This document shows positions 1-7,627 of a DNA stretch of 49,521 nt, in pieces. The stretch is from Gammaproteobacteria bacterium (GTDB lineage: Bacteria > Pseudomonadota > Gammaproteobacteria > Xanthomonadales > SZUA-36), in the NCBI GenBank assembly GCA_030426265.1, contig JAUHYP010000023.1, forward strand, positions 1-49,521, given 5' to 3'. Under the pieces are notes generated by a model that was not told the origin of the DNA, ran no database searches, and was given only the letters and a program-made list of their open reading frames with translations. How positions within the stretch are numbered: position 1 is the stretch's first letter; the number at the start of each line of letters is the position of its first letter. A program made the position numbers and the translations under genes.

Positions 1-1016
1 AAGAGCCCGCCGATGAACAGATCGACAGCCTGGAGAAGCTGGAGCTCGTGCCCGGCGTGATCCCGGCCCTGCTGCGACTGAAGGCCGCCGGTTACGAGTT
101 CGTGATCGTCAGCAACCAGGACGGCCTGGGCACCGACAGTTACCCCGAGGAGGACTTCCACATCCCGCACCAGAAGATGCTGGGGCTGTTCGCCTCGCAG
201 GGCATCGGATTCGCCGCCGAACACATCGACCCCCACTTCGAGGCCGACGGCTCACCCGACCGCAAGCCCGGCATCGGCATGGTGCTGGATTACCTGAAGT
301 CCGGCACGCTGGACCTGGCCGACAGCTGGGTGATCGGCGATCGCGAGACCGACCTGCAACTGGCGACCAATATGGGCATCGGCGGCTTCCGCCTGGGGCA
401 GGACGGCCTGGACTGGGCCGGTATTGCACACCAACTGGTCTCACGGCCACGCCGGGGCGAGGTACGCCGCACCACGAAGGAAACCGACATCCGGGTACGC
501 GTGGACCTGGACGCCACCGGCACCGAGATCGCCACGGGCATCGGCTTCTTCGACCACATGCTGGACCAGCTCGCCGCGCATGGCGGCTTTCGTCTGGAAC
601 TGGCTTGCGAGGGCGACCTGCACATCGACGAACACCACACGGTGGAGGACTGCGCCCTGGCCCTGGGCGAGGCACTGGACCAGGCCCTGGGCGACCGCCG
701 CGGCATCGGCCGCTACGGCTTCACCCTGCCCATGGACGAATCCCTGGCGCAGGTGGCCGTGGACCTGTCCGGCCGCCCCGTCTTCGTGTTCGAGGCCGAC
801 TTTCCGCGCGACGCGGTGGGCGAATTGTCCACCGAGATGGTGCGGCACTTCTTCGCCTCCCTGGCCCAGGCCCTGCGCGCCGCCTTGCACCTGGAAGTGA
901 AGGGCGAAAACACGCACCACATGGTCGAAGCCCTGTTCAAGGGCGCGGGACGCGCCTTGCGCCCGGCCCTGGCGCGGTCCGGCTCGGAACTGCCCAGCAC
1001 CAAGGGCCTGCTGTGA
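1..1016 (+). CDS. hisB: Bifunctional histidinol-phosphatase / imidazoleglycerol-phosphate dehydratase HisB, 5' end cut off by window edge
   Basis: HisB catalyses two cytosolic steps of histidine synthesis: dehydration of imidazoleglycerol phosphate and dephosphorylation of histidinol phosphate. Reading from base 3 the frame is open and matches the enterobacterial HisB fusion from about its 17th residue. The missing start carries the HAD-phosphatase nucleophile (DxD), so only later phosphatase motifs are visible: SNQDGLGT and GDRETDLQL. The dehydratase half follows, with GFFDHMLDQ, the metal-binding DEHHTVED and LGEAL, and a C-terminal motif HHMVEALFKG. The stop overlaps the hisH start by 4 nt (GTGA). 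The fused form is typical of gammaproteobacteria. The first ATG in the window, at 48, is an internal codon and not the real start. Confidence 0.97.
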   Translation, partial: EPADEQIDSLEKLELVPGVIPALLRLKAAGYEFVIVSNQDGLGTDSYPEEDFHIPHQKMLGLFASQGIGFAAEHIDPHFEADGSPDRKPGIGMVLDYLKSGTLDLADSWVIGDRETDLQLATNMGIGGFRLGQDGLDWAGIAHQLVSRPRRGEVRRTTKETDIRVRVDLDATGTEIATGIGFFDHMLDQLAAHGGFRLELACEGDLHIDEHHTVEDCALALGEALDQALGDRRGIGRYGFTLPMDESLAQVAVDLSGRPVFVFEADFPRDAVGELSTEMVRHFFASLAQALRAALHLEVKGENTHHMVEALFKGAGRALRPALARSGSELPSTKGLL

Positions 1017-1606
1017 GCCTGGCCATCATCGACAGCGGCGGGGCCAACATCGCCTCGGTGCGCTTCGCGCTGCAGCGCCTGGGCGCCGAATCGGTGTTCA
1101 CCGCCGACCCGGACGTGATCCGCACCGCCGACCGCGTCATCCTGCCGGGCGTGGGCGCGGCCGCGGCCGCCATGCACCACCTGCGCGCCCGGGGCCTGGT
1201 CGAGTGCATTCGCACCCTCACCCAGCCGGTACTGGGCATCTGCCTGGGCATGCAGCTGCTGTTCGATTCCTCGGAAGAGGGGGACGTGGACTGCCTGGGC
1301 CTGATCCCCGGCCGGCTGCGCCGTTTTCCAGGCGCGCCCGGCCTGCGGGTGCCGCACATGGGCTGGAACCATGCCGAGCCGGCAAAGGACGACCCGCTGC
1401 TGGATGCCCTGGGTCGCGAACCCTGGTTCTATTTCGTGCATAGTTACTATGCGCCCGTCGGCGAGCACACCCTCGCCGCCTGCCGTCACGGCATCGAGTT
1501 CAGCGCCCTGGTGCGGCAGGGCAATTTCCGGGGGGCGCAATTCCACCCGGAGCGCTCCGCCCGGGACGGCTCGCAGGTGCTGAAGAACTTCCTGGAGGCA
1601 GCCTAG
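1013..1606 (+). CDS. hisH: Imidazole glycerol phosphate synthase, glutamine amidotransferase subunit HisH
   Basis: HisH hydrolyses glutamine and passes ammonia to HisF, making IGP and AICAR in histidine synthesis. The 197-residue protein has the class I amidotransferase nucleophile motif GICLGMQLLF (Cys near residue 79), an oxyanion strand LPGVGA, and the His/Glu pair in QFHPERS near the C-terminus. The frame stays open upstream to about 605 inside hisB, but the protein homology begins with SLAIIDSGGANI, so the start is the GTG at 1013 that overlaps the hisB stop. Length is normal for the family (about 195-210). It lies 6 nt before hisA, in keeping with translational coupling along the operon. 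Confidence 0.96.
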   Translation: MSLAIIDSGGANIASVRFALQRLGAESVFTADPDVIRTADRVILPGVGAAAAAMHHLRARGLVECIRTLTQPVLGICLGMQLLFDSSEEGDVDCLGLIPGRLRRFPGAPGLRVPHMGWNHAEPAKDDPLLDALGREPWFYFVHSYYAPVGEHTLAACRHGIEFSALVRQGNFRGAQFHPERSARDGSQVLKNFLEAA

Positions 1607-1612
1607 ACCGCC

Positions 1613-2350
1613 ATGAAACTGATACCCGCCATCGATCTCCTGGACGGCCGCTGCGTGCGGCTGGTGCACGGTGACTTCAACGAGGTGACCTACTACGACA
1701 CCGAACCCGAGGTGCTGGCCCGTCGTTATCGCGACGAGGGCGCCTGGTGGCTGCACGTGGTCGACCTGGCGGCCTCCCGGGACGGCGAGGCCGCGGACAC
1801 GGCCGCCCTGTTCCGCCTGCTCGCGGCCGCGGACCAGTCGGTGCAGACGGGCGGCGGCGTACGAAGCGGCGGCGACATCCGCGCGCGCCTGGAGCAGGGC
1901 GCGGAGCGCGTGGTGGTCGGCAGCCTTTGCGCCCAGGAGCCGGAGCGCTTCCTGCGCTGGGTGTCCGAACATGGCCCCGACCGCATCGTCGCGGCCCTGG
2001 ACGTCAACGTGGACGCGACCGGCACCCCCTGGCCGCGCACCCACGGCTGGACCCGGGACGCCGGTACGGACCTCTGGAGCCTGCTCGACACACTGGTCGC
2101 CGGCGGCCTGAAACACGCCCTGGTGACCGACATCGGCCGCGACGGCGCCCTGCACGGCCCCAACGTGGACCTGTACCGCGAAGTGCTCGAGCGGTACCCG
2201 GACCTGCGCCTGCAGGCCTCGGGCGGCGTCAGCCGGCTCGAGGACCTGCAGGACCTGCGCGACACCGGCGTGGCCGCCACCATCGTGGGCAAGGCCCTGC
2301 TCGAAGGCATCTTCACCGTGGGCGAGGGCCTGGAGGCGCTGTGTGAGTGA
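1613..2350 (+). CDS. hisA: ProFAR isomerase HisA
   Basis: HisA opens the ribose ring of ProFAR by an Amadori rearrangement to give PRFAR, the substrate of HisF/HisH. The 245-residue TIM barrel shows the N-terminal catalytic aspartate in [12 protein letters not shown], the first phosphate-binding segment GGGVRSG, the second catalytic region with [13 protein letters not shown], and the C-terminal phosphate-binding [11 protein letters not shown] followed by GKALLEG. The ATG at 1613 follows the hisH stop by 6 nt. The gene end overlaps the hisF GTG start by 8 nt. All features are those of an ordinary functional HisA. Confidence 0.97.
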   Translation: MKLIPAIDLLDGRCVRLVHGDFNEVTYYDTEPEVLARRYRDEGAWWLHVVDLAASRDGEAADTAALFRLLAAADQSVQTGGGVRSGGDIRARLEQGAERVVVGSLCAQEPERFLRWVSEHGPDRIVAALDVNVDATGTPWPRTHGWTRDAGTDLWSLLDTLVAGGLKHALVTDIGRDGALHGPNVDLYREVLERYPDLRLQASGGVSRLEDLQDLRDTGVAATIVGKALLEGIFTVGEGLEALCE

Positions 2351-3182
2351 GTCGCTGTCAGCCTCCGCCGCGGCGAAGCCTTCGCTGGCGCACGCGTCCA
2401 CCGGGGCCACCGGCCTGGCGCGCCGCATCATTCCCTGCCTGGACGTGCGCGACGGGCAGGTGGTGAAGGGCGTGCAGTTCCGGGACCACCGCGTCATGGG
2501 CGAGATCGTCGACCTGGCCCGCCGCTACAGCGAGGAAGGCGCGGACGAACTGGTGTTCTACGACATCACCGCCAGCCCCGAAGGCCGCTCCGTGGATCAC
2601 GACTGGGTCAGCCGCGTGGCGGAGGTCATCGACATTCCCTTCTGCGTGGCCGGCGGCATCCGCAGCGTGGAGGACGCGAGGCGCATCCTGCGCGCCGGCG
2701 CCGACAAGGTGTCCATCAACACCCCGGCAGTGCGCGACCCGGACCTGGTGGACGCGCTCGCGGACGCCTTCGGCAGCCAGTGCGTGGTGGTGGGCATCGA
2801 CTCCATCGTCCAGGACGGCGCCTGGACCACGCGCCAGATGACCGGCAACCCGGACACCATGGAACACACGGGCCTGCAGACCCTGGCCTGGATCGAGGGA
2901 GTCGTGCGCCGGGGCGCCGGCGAGATCGTGCTCAACTGCATGGGCAGCGACGGCACCCGCGACGGCTACGACCTGGAGCAGCTGGCCGCCGCCCGGGCCG
3001 TTTGCCAGGTGCCCTTGATCGCCTCCGGCGGCGCCGGCGAGGCACGTCACTTCACCGAGGTGTTCGCCGCCGCGGACGTGGACGGCGCCCTGGCCGCCAC
3101 CGTCTTCCACAGCGGCGCCCTGCCCATTCCCGAACTCAAGGCCACCCTGGCCGCCGCCGGCGTGAGCGTGCGGCCATGCTGA
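2343..3182 (+). CDS. hisF: Imidazole glycerol phosphate synthase cyclase subunit HisF, with an N-terminal extension
   Basis: HisF uses ammonia from HisH to close the imidazole ring. The barrel starts at [19 protein letters not shown] (catalytic Asp in CLDV) and continues with [11 protein letters not shown], the second catalytic Asp in [19 protein letters not shown] and [12 protein letters not shown]. Homologues begin within one or two residues of this core. Here the only standard start in frame is the GTG at 2343, which adds about 24 Ser/Ala-rich residues in front; the alternatives in between are CTG codons only. The tail may be a real extension or may reflect a non-standard start. Its stop overlaps the hisIE ATG by 7 nt. 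Confidence 0.95.
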   Translation: MSESLSASAAAKPSLAHASTGATGLARRIIPCLDVRDGQVVKGVQFRDHRVMGEIVDLARRYSEEGADELVFYDITASPEGRSVDHDWVSRVAEVIDIPFCVAGGIRSVEDARRILRAGADKVSINTPAVRDPDLVDALADAFGSQCVVVGIDSIVQDGAWTTRQMTGNPDTMEHTGLQTLAWIEGVVRRGAGEIVLNCMGSDGTRDGYDLEQLAAARAVCQVPLIASGGAGEARHFTEVFAAADVDGALAATVFHSGALPIPELKATLAAAGVSVRPC

Positions 3183-3817
3183 GCGGCGAGCCGGACTGGG
3201 AAAAGCTGGACGGCCTGCTGCCGGCAGTGGTGCAGGACGCACTGGACGGGCGCGTGCTGATGCTGGGCTACATGAACCCCGAGGCGCTGCAGGTCACGCT
3301 CGACAGCGGCAAGGTGACCTTTTTCAGCCGCAGCCGGAAGACCCTGTGGACCAAGGGCGAGACGTCGGGAAACCACCTCGAACTCGTCGATGCCACGCTG
3401 GACTGCGACCGCGACACCCTGCTGGTCCGCGCCCGTCCGGCCGGCCCCACCTGCCACACCGGCGCCGACACCTGCTTCGATTCGCCCGGCCCAGGCGCCG
3501 ACACGCGCGCCGGCCCGCACGCCGGCCCGCGCCCCGACCTGGCCTTCCTGGCCGAACTCGAGCGCGTGATCCTGGACCGCGACCGGGAACGCCCCGAGGG
3601 CAGCTACACCACGCGTCTGCTGGAAGAGGGCGTCAAGCGCATCGCCCAGAAGGTGGGCGAGGAAGGCGTGGAGACCGCGCTGGCCGGCGTCGCCGGGGAA
3701 GCGGAGGAAGTGCTGGAGGAGGCGTCGGACCTGCTCTACCACCTGCTGGTCCTGTTGCGCGCCCGCGACCTGGACCTCGAAGAACTCGTGGCCACGCTGC
3801 GCGCGCGGCACGGGTGA
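3176..3817 (+). CDS. hisIE: Bifunctional phosphoribosyl-AMP cyclohydrolase / phosphoribosyl-ATP pyrophosphatase HisIE
   Basis: This enzyme performs steps two and three of histidine synthesis. The N-terminal HisI domain (about residues 1-112) has [27 protein letters not shown] and the zinc cysteines of LDCDRDT and [12 protein letters not shown] Pro/Gly/Ala-rich linker follows. The HisE domain (about 125-213) shows [20 protein letters not shown] and the acidic metal-binding helix [10 protein letters not shown] with EASDLLYHL. At 213 residues it is the usual fused length. The ATG at 3176 overlaps the end of hisF. It closes the operon and ends 6 nt from the convergent cytochrome gene; no hairpin terminator is visible in between. 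Confidence 0.96.
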   Translation: MLSGEPDWEKLDGLLPAVVQDALDGRVLMLGYMNPEALQVTLDSGKVTFFSRSRKTLWTKGETSGNHLELVDATLDCDRDTLLVRARPAGPTCHTGADTCFDSPGPGADTRAGPHAGPRPDLAFLAELERVILDRDRERPEGSYTTRLLEEGVKRIAQKVGEEGVETALAGVAGEAEEVLEEASDLLYHLLVLLRARDLDLEELVATLRARHG

Positions 3818-3823
3818 ACGGAT

Positions 3824-4726
3824 TCACTCCACCGGCGGCAAGGCCTTGAGGTAGGCGGCGATCGCCTCGCGGTCGGCGGCGTCCAGCCGGGCCATGTTCT
3901 CCTGCACCGCCACCATGCTGCCGCCCACCACGTCGAAGTCAGGGTCCACCCCGGACTCCAGGTAATAGGCGATGTCATCAGCCGACCAGTCCCCGAAGGA
4001 CGCGCGGCCCGGCGTGATGTTGGGAACACGGCCCTCGCCCTCGGGATTCGGGGCGCCGCCCAGCCAGCGGCCGGGGTCCATGGCCTGGGCGAAATTGCGC
4101 GGCGTGTGGCACTCACCGCAATGTCCGGGGCCTTCCACCAGGTAGCGGCCGCGTTCCAGCACCGCATCCCCCGACGCCACTTCGATCACGGGGTCCGCAT
4201 CGAGATACAGACGCTTCCAGAGGCCGATCCCGCGGCGCAGGCTGTAGGGGAACGACAGCTCGTGCCCGCCGACGACGTGGTCGCTGGCCGGCAGGCCGTC
4301 GAGATAGGCCTTGAGGTCGAGCAGGTCGGTGGCCTCCATGCGGGCATAGGAGGCGTAGGGAAAGGCCGGGTAATAGTGCCGCCCCTGCGGGGACACGCCA
4401 CGCTGCATGGCGTCGAGAAACTCCAGCGCGGTCCAGCCGCCGATGCCCTGGTCCGGGTGCGGGGAGATGTTCGGGGCGCGGAAGGTGCCCACGGGAGAAG
4501 TCATTTCCAACCCGCCGGCCATGATGTCGCGCTGCGGTTTGCCGTCCTCGATGCGCCCGTGACAGGAAGCGCAGCCACCCGCGTTGAACAGACGTTCGCC
4601 ATTGGCGAGGTCGGGAACGTGGCCGGCCGTGCGTTCGGAGACGTCCCCGGGGGCGAAGCCCACGGGCCGGGTGAGCCACCACCCGGCCAGGGCCAGCAGC
4701 GCCAGGAAGAACAGCCACCGCTTCAT
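3824..4726 (-). CDS. Membrane-anchored or exported dihaem cytochrome c
   Basis: The 300-residue protein begins with a hydrophobic segment (MKRWLFFLALLALAGWWL) that acts as a signal or anchor. Two c-type haem motifs follow: CASCHG near residue 54 and CGECHT near residue 203. The layout of two cytochrome c domains, with PNISPHPDQGIGGW and PNITPGRASFGDWS as matching post-haem segments, is that of small periplasmic electron carriers related to alcohol/sorbitol dehydrogenase cytochrome subunits. The frame is open upstream to 4903, but the ATG at 4726 is chosen because the signal segment starts there. It lies 19 nt downstream of the cytochrome c' gene, probably co-transcribed. The electron donor is unknown. 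Confidence 0.88.
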   Translation of the reverse strand: MKRWLFFLALLALAGWWLTRPVGFAPGDVSERTAGHVPDLANGERLFNAGGCASCHGRIEDGKPQRDIMAGGLEMTSPVGTFRAPNISPHPDQGIGGWTALEFLDAMQRGVSPQGRHYYPAFPYASYARMEATDLLDLKAYLDGLPASDHVVGGHELSFPYSLRRGIGLWKRLYLDADPVIEVASGDAVLERGRYLVEGPGHCGECHTPRNFAQAMDPGRWLGGAPNPEGEGRVPNITPGRASFGDWSADDIAYYLESGVDPDFDVVGGSMVAVQENMARLDAADREAIAAYLKALPPVE

Positions 4727-4745
4727 GACGGGTAGGCCGCCTGGA

Positions 4746-5183
4746 TCACTCCTTTTCGACGCGGTAGTTGTCGTGGCAGCCCTTGCAGGTTCCGAGCACG
4801 TCCTGGAGTTTGGGGCCGAGTTCCTCGGCAGAGGCGATGTTCGCCGCCTGGGCGGCGGCCACGGCCTCCGCGAAGTCCTGGAAGCGCTGGTCGAAACCGT
4901 CACGGTCGGACCAGATCGTCGCCTTCGCCTCGGTGTCGCCGCCGGTCTCGGATCCTTCCGGGAACAGGGCAGGCGCCTTCTCCGCCGTGTTGGCGAACAC
5001 GGCCAGGCTGGCGCTGACGGTCTCGGCGTCGAAATCCGCCTGGCCGCGTGAGATGCCGATCAGGGGCTTGAGCGCCTCGCGGGTTTCGGACATCAGGTCC
5101 TGGCGCTGGGCGATCGGGTCGTCGCTGGCGGTTGCAAGCGACACGGGCAGCAGGGCGAGGGCAATCAAAACAGTGCGTTTCAT
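4746..5183 (-). CDS. Class II cytochrome c (cytochrome c' family)
   Basis: This is a 145-residue periplasmic protein with a Sec signal peptide (MKRTVLIALALLPVSLATAS). The rest is largely helical, as in the four-helix-bundle cytochromes c'. The single haem motif, CKGCHDNYR, lies near the C-terminus, which is diagnostic for class II. Members bind a five-coordinate haem and often handle NO, or act as small electron carriers (cytochrome c-556 type). The first gene of a two-cytochrome minus-strand pair, it faces the GNAT gene across 119 bp of shared upstream DNA. Whether it is the c' or the low-spin c-556 subtype cannot be settled by eye. Confidence 0.9.
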   Translation of the reverse strand: MKRTVLIALALLPVSLATASDDPIAQRQDLMSETREALKPLIGISRGQADFDAETVSASLAVFANTAEKAPALFPEGSETGGDTEAKATIWSDRDGFDQRFQDFAEAVAAAQAANIASAEELGPKLQDVLGTCKGCHDNYRVEKE

Positions 5184-5302
5184 GGATGTCTCCAGTCACG
5201 TTTCCGACGGCCCCGGGGACCGGATCGGGAAATCCCAGCAACGCTGGCGCGAAAAGTACTGTCCAAAGGCTACCATGCACGCATGAATGTGAAGGAGTCG
5301 AC

Positions 5303-5803
5303 ATGAGCCAGGACCCCGTGATCCGCCCCATCCGACCGGAGGACAATCCCGCCGTGGCCGCGATCATCCGCGCGGTGATGACCGAATTCGGCGCGGTCGG
5401 ACCCGGATACTCCATCAACGACCCGGAGGTGGACACGATGTTCGAAGCCTACGACCGGCCAGGGGCGGCGTTCTGGGTCATCGAGCGTGAAGGCCGCGTG
5501 GAGGGCTGCGCCGGTATCGCGCCCCTCAAGGGCGGCGAGGCGGACACCTGCGAACTGCAGAAGATGTACTTCATACCCGGGCTCCGCGGCCTCGGCCTGG
5601 GCGCCCGCCTGATGGACCTGTGCCTGCGCGAGGCGGCTGCCGCCGGATACCGGCAATGCTACCTGGAGACCCTCGCCAGCATGAGCGGGGCCCGCCGTCT
5701 GTACCGCGGGTACGGGTTCACCGACATCGACCAGGCCATGGGGGCCACCGGACACTGTGGGTGCGACCGGTGGATGGTCAGGGAACTTTCCACGGGCGAC
5801 TGA
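5303..5803 (+). CDS. GNAT-family N-acetyltransferase
   Basis: The 166-residue protein has the GNAT fold: beta strands around WVIEREGRVEGCAGIAPL, then the acetyl-CoA pyrophosphate-binding loop with LRGLGLGARLMDLCL, and a C-terminal YLETLASMSGARRLYRGYGF segment. This pattern resembles the Orf/MarR-associated small-molecule or amino-acid acetyltransferases; the acceptor is unknown. The ATG at 5303 has a good ribosome-binding site (GAAGGAG, 6-7 nt upstream). It is divergent from the cytochrome c' gene and followed after 94 bp by the ArsR-type regulator. Confidence 0.88.
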   Translation: MSQDPVIRPIRPEDNPAVAAIIRAVMTEFGAVGPGYSINDPEVDTMFEAYDRPGAAFWVIEREGRVEGCAGIAPLKGGEADTCELQKMYFIPGLRGLGLGARLMDLCLREAAAAGYRQCYLETLASMSGARRLYRGYGFTDIDQAMGATGHCGCDRWMVRELSTGD

Positions 5804-5835
5804 TCACCGGTCACCGCCGGAACGCGCGAGAAATC

Positions 5836-5864
5836 TTGACGTCCGGCGATCCAGCCCTTAGCCT
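5836..5864 (+). promoter_or_regulatory. Possible sigma-70 promoter of the ArsR-type gene
   Basis: A good -35 box (TTGACG at 5836) is followed after 17 bp by a poor -10 box (TAGCCT at 5859). The spacing is ideal and the position is 34 bp before the start codon at 5898. The -10 matches consensus at only three positions, so the call is tentative. Confidence 0.35.
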
Positions 5865-5868
5865 CGTC

Positions 5869-5886
5869 ATTCGACGAACAACGAAT
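5869..5886. promoter_or_regulatory. Short inverted repeat, possible autoregulatory operator
   Basis: ATTCG at 5869-5873 and CGAAT at 5882-5886 form a perfect inverted repeat with an 8-bp spacer. It lies between the candidate -10 box and the ArsR-type start codon, the usual place for an ArsR-family operator. The arms are short, so chance is possible. Confidence 0.25.
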
Positions 5887-5897
5887 TGACCCCCAAC

Positions 5898-6173
5898 ATG
5901 AACAAACGAAAGGAACGACAACTGGCGCAGGCCTTCAAGGCCCTCGGACACCCGGTGCGCCTGCAGATCGTGCGCATCCTCGTCGACGACGGCGCCTGTT
6001 TCGCCGGCGACATCACCCGCCGGCTCCCGGTGGTGGCCTCCACCGCCTCCCAGCACCTCAAGATCCTGCGGGAATCGGGCCTGGTCAGCGACACCTCCGA
6101 TGGCCCCCATCGTGTCTACTCCGTCGACAAGAAGGCCCTGCTGGACCTCAAGACCTGGGTCAGGAAGCTGTAG
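5898..6173 (+). CDS. Small ArsR-family winged-helix transcriptional regulator
   Basis: This 91-residue protein is a single winged helix-turn-helix domain. It shows ALGHPVRLQIVRILVDDG, the recognition helix region STASQHLKILRESGLV and the wing SDGPHRVYSV. This is the SdpR/ArsR pattern. The classical metal-sensing ELCVC-type motif is absent and only one cysteine (DDGACFAG) is seen, so metal sensing is not supported. The ATG at 5898 is preferred over the TTG at 5886 because the domain begins just after it. It is convergent with the beta-CASP RNase gene and isolated from any obvious target. Confidence 0.88.
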   Translation: MNKRKERQLAQAFKALGHPVRLQIVRILVDDGACFAGDITRRLPVVASTASQHLKILRESGLVSDTSDGPHRVYSVDKKALLDLKTWVRKL

Positions 6174-6237
6174 CACGCGTCAAAGCACCCGCCCGGGCGC
6201 CACGAACCTCTCACCGCATCGTCCCGGCCATCCGGGT

Positions 6238-7611
6238 TCACGCCAGGTCCAGCACCTCACCGGGGCCGGGAATGGACACCCTGGCGCCGGAGCGCTTCGC
6301 CAGGTAGGCCGCGAAGTCCTCTCGCGCCTCGTCCTCGCCGTGCACCAGCCACACCGGAGCTTGACCGCCGACGCGCTCGTACCAGCGCGCCAGGTCGTCC
6401 TGGTCGCCATGGGCGGAAAGGCCGCCCAGGGTATGGACCTTCGCCTTGACCGGAACGTCCCGGCCGAAGATGCGCACCCGCTCCTGGCCATCCACCAGGC
6501 GACGGCCCAGGGAGCCGCGGGCCTGGTAGCCGAGAATGATCACCTGGGTGGATTCATGCGGCAGGTTGTGTCGCAGGTGGTGCACGATGCGCCCGCCGTT
6601 GCACATGCCACTGCCGGCGATGACGATGGCCCCGGAGCGGATCCGGTTGATCGCCATGGATTCCTCGGTGTTCCCCGTCAGGTGCAGATTGGGCAGCAGC
6701 GGCATGGTCTCGTTGCGGTCATGCAGCCGCGTCGCTTCCTCGTCGTAGAGATCGTGGAAACGCCGGTAGACCTCCGTGGCCTCGATGGCCATGGGGCTGT
6801 CCAGGAAGATGCGGAAGCGCCCCAGCCCCCATTCGTCGAAATGCTTGCCCATGTGGTACAGCACTTCCTGGCTCCGCCCGATGGCGAAGGCGGGAATCAG
6901 GATGTTGCCCTTCTCCGCGCCGGCGATGATGCGGCCCATTTCCTCGATGGTGTCGCTGCGATCGCGGTGCCGGCGCCCCCCGTAGGTCGACTCCATCAGC
7001 ACCACGTCGGCATGGGGCACCGGATCGGGGTCGCGCAGGATGGGGCTGTCGTACTGGCCGAGGTCGCCGGAGAACAGGACATGGCGGGTAATGCCATTTT
7101 CCTCGCAGCGCAGCTCGACGGAGCAGGAGCCGATGATGTGGCCCGCGTCGCGGAAGGTCACGGTCACGCCGGGGGCGACCTCGAAAGGCTGGCCGTAACG
7201 TCGGGGTTTCAGTTGTTCCACCACCCGCCGTCCGTCCTCGAAGGTGTACAGCGGCTTGATGTTGCGCCCCAGCTTGCGCGTGAGGTACTCCGCGTCGCGC
7301 TCCTCCAGCCGTGCCGCATCGGCCAGCAGGATGGCGACCAGTTCGCAGGAGGCGCGCTGGGCATGAATGGGGCCACGGAAGCCGCGTTTGACCAGCAGGG
7401 GCAGGCGGCCGCAATGGTCCAGGTGTGCGTGGCTGAGGACCACGGCGTCGATCGCCGCGGCGTCGAAAGGGAAGGGGTCGTGGTTGCGCGCTTCGTCCTC
7501 TCGACTGCCCTGGATCAGGCCGCAGTCCAGCAGGACCCGTTTCCCGCCCACGTGCAGAATGTGGCAGGAGCCCGTGACTTCCCCCGCGGCGCCGAAGAAT
7601 TCCAGTTTCAC
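6238..7611 (-). CDS. Beta-CASP metallo-beta-lactamase exoribonuclease-like protein
   Basis: The 457-residue enzyme belongs to the RNA-processing branch of the metallo-beta-lactamase superfamily (YSH1/CPSF73-like bacterial RNases such as TTHA0252). The zinc motifs are clear: LSHAHLDHCGRLP, RDAGHIIGS, SGDLGQYDSPILRDP and, near the end, GGLSAHGDQDDL. The beta-CASP cap has ESTYGGRRHRD and SGMCNGGRIVHHLRHN. The start is the GTG at 7611 just before KLEFFGAAGEVTGSCH, where homologues begin; the frame runs further upstream only as an overlap with the previous gene. It lies 16 nt downstream of the DUF885 gene. A role in RNA decay or maturation follows from the family. Confidence 0.92.
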   Translation of the reverse strand: MKLEFFGAAGEVTGSCHILHVGGKRVLLDCGLIQGSREDEARNHDPFPFDAAAIDAVVLSHAHLDHCGRLPLLVKRGFRGPIHAQRASCELVAILLADAARLEERDAEYLTRKLGRNIKPLYTFEDGRRVVEQLKPRRYGQPFEVAPGVTVTFRDAGHIIGSCSVELRCEENGITRHVLFSGDLGQYDSPILRDPDPVPHADVVLMESTYGGRRHRDRSDTIEEMGRIIAGAEKGNILIPAFAIGRSQEVLYHMGKHFDEWGLGRFRIFLDSPMAIEATEVYRRFHDLYDEEATRLHDRNETMPLLPNLHLTGNTEESMAINRIRSGAIVIAGSGMCNGGRIVHHLRHNLPHESTQVIILGYQARGSLGRRLVDGQERVRIFGRDVPVKAKVHTLGGLSAHGDQDDLARWYERVGGQAPVWLVHGEDEAREDFAAYLAKRSGARVSIPGPGEVLDLA

Positions 7612-7627
7612 CGCGGGGCCACCATGC

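Noticed and set aside
605-1012. Upstream extension of hisH into hisB
   Set aside because: The extra residues are Arg/Gly/Pro-rich and not homologous; the GTG at 1013 matches the family start.
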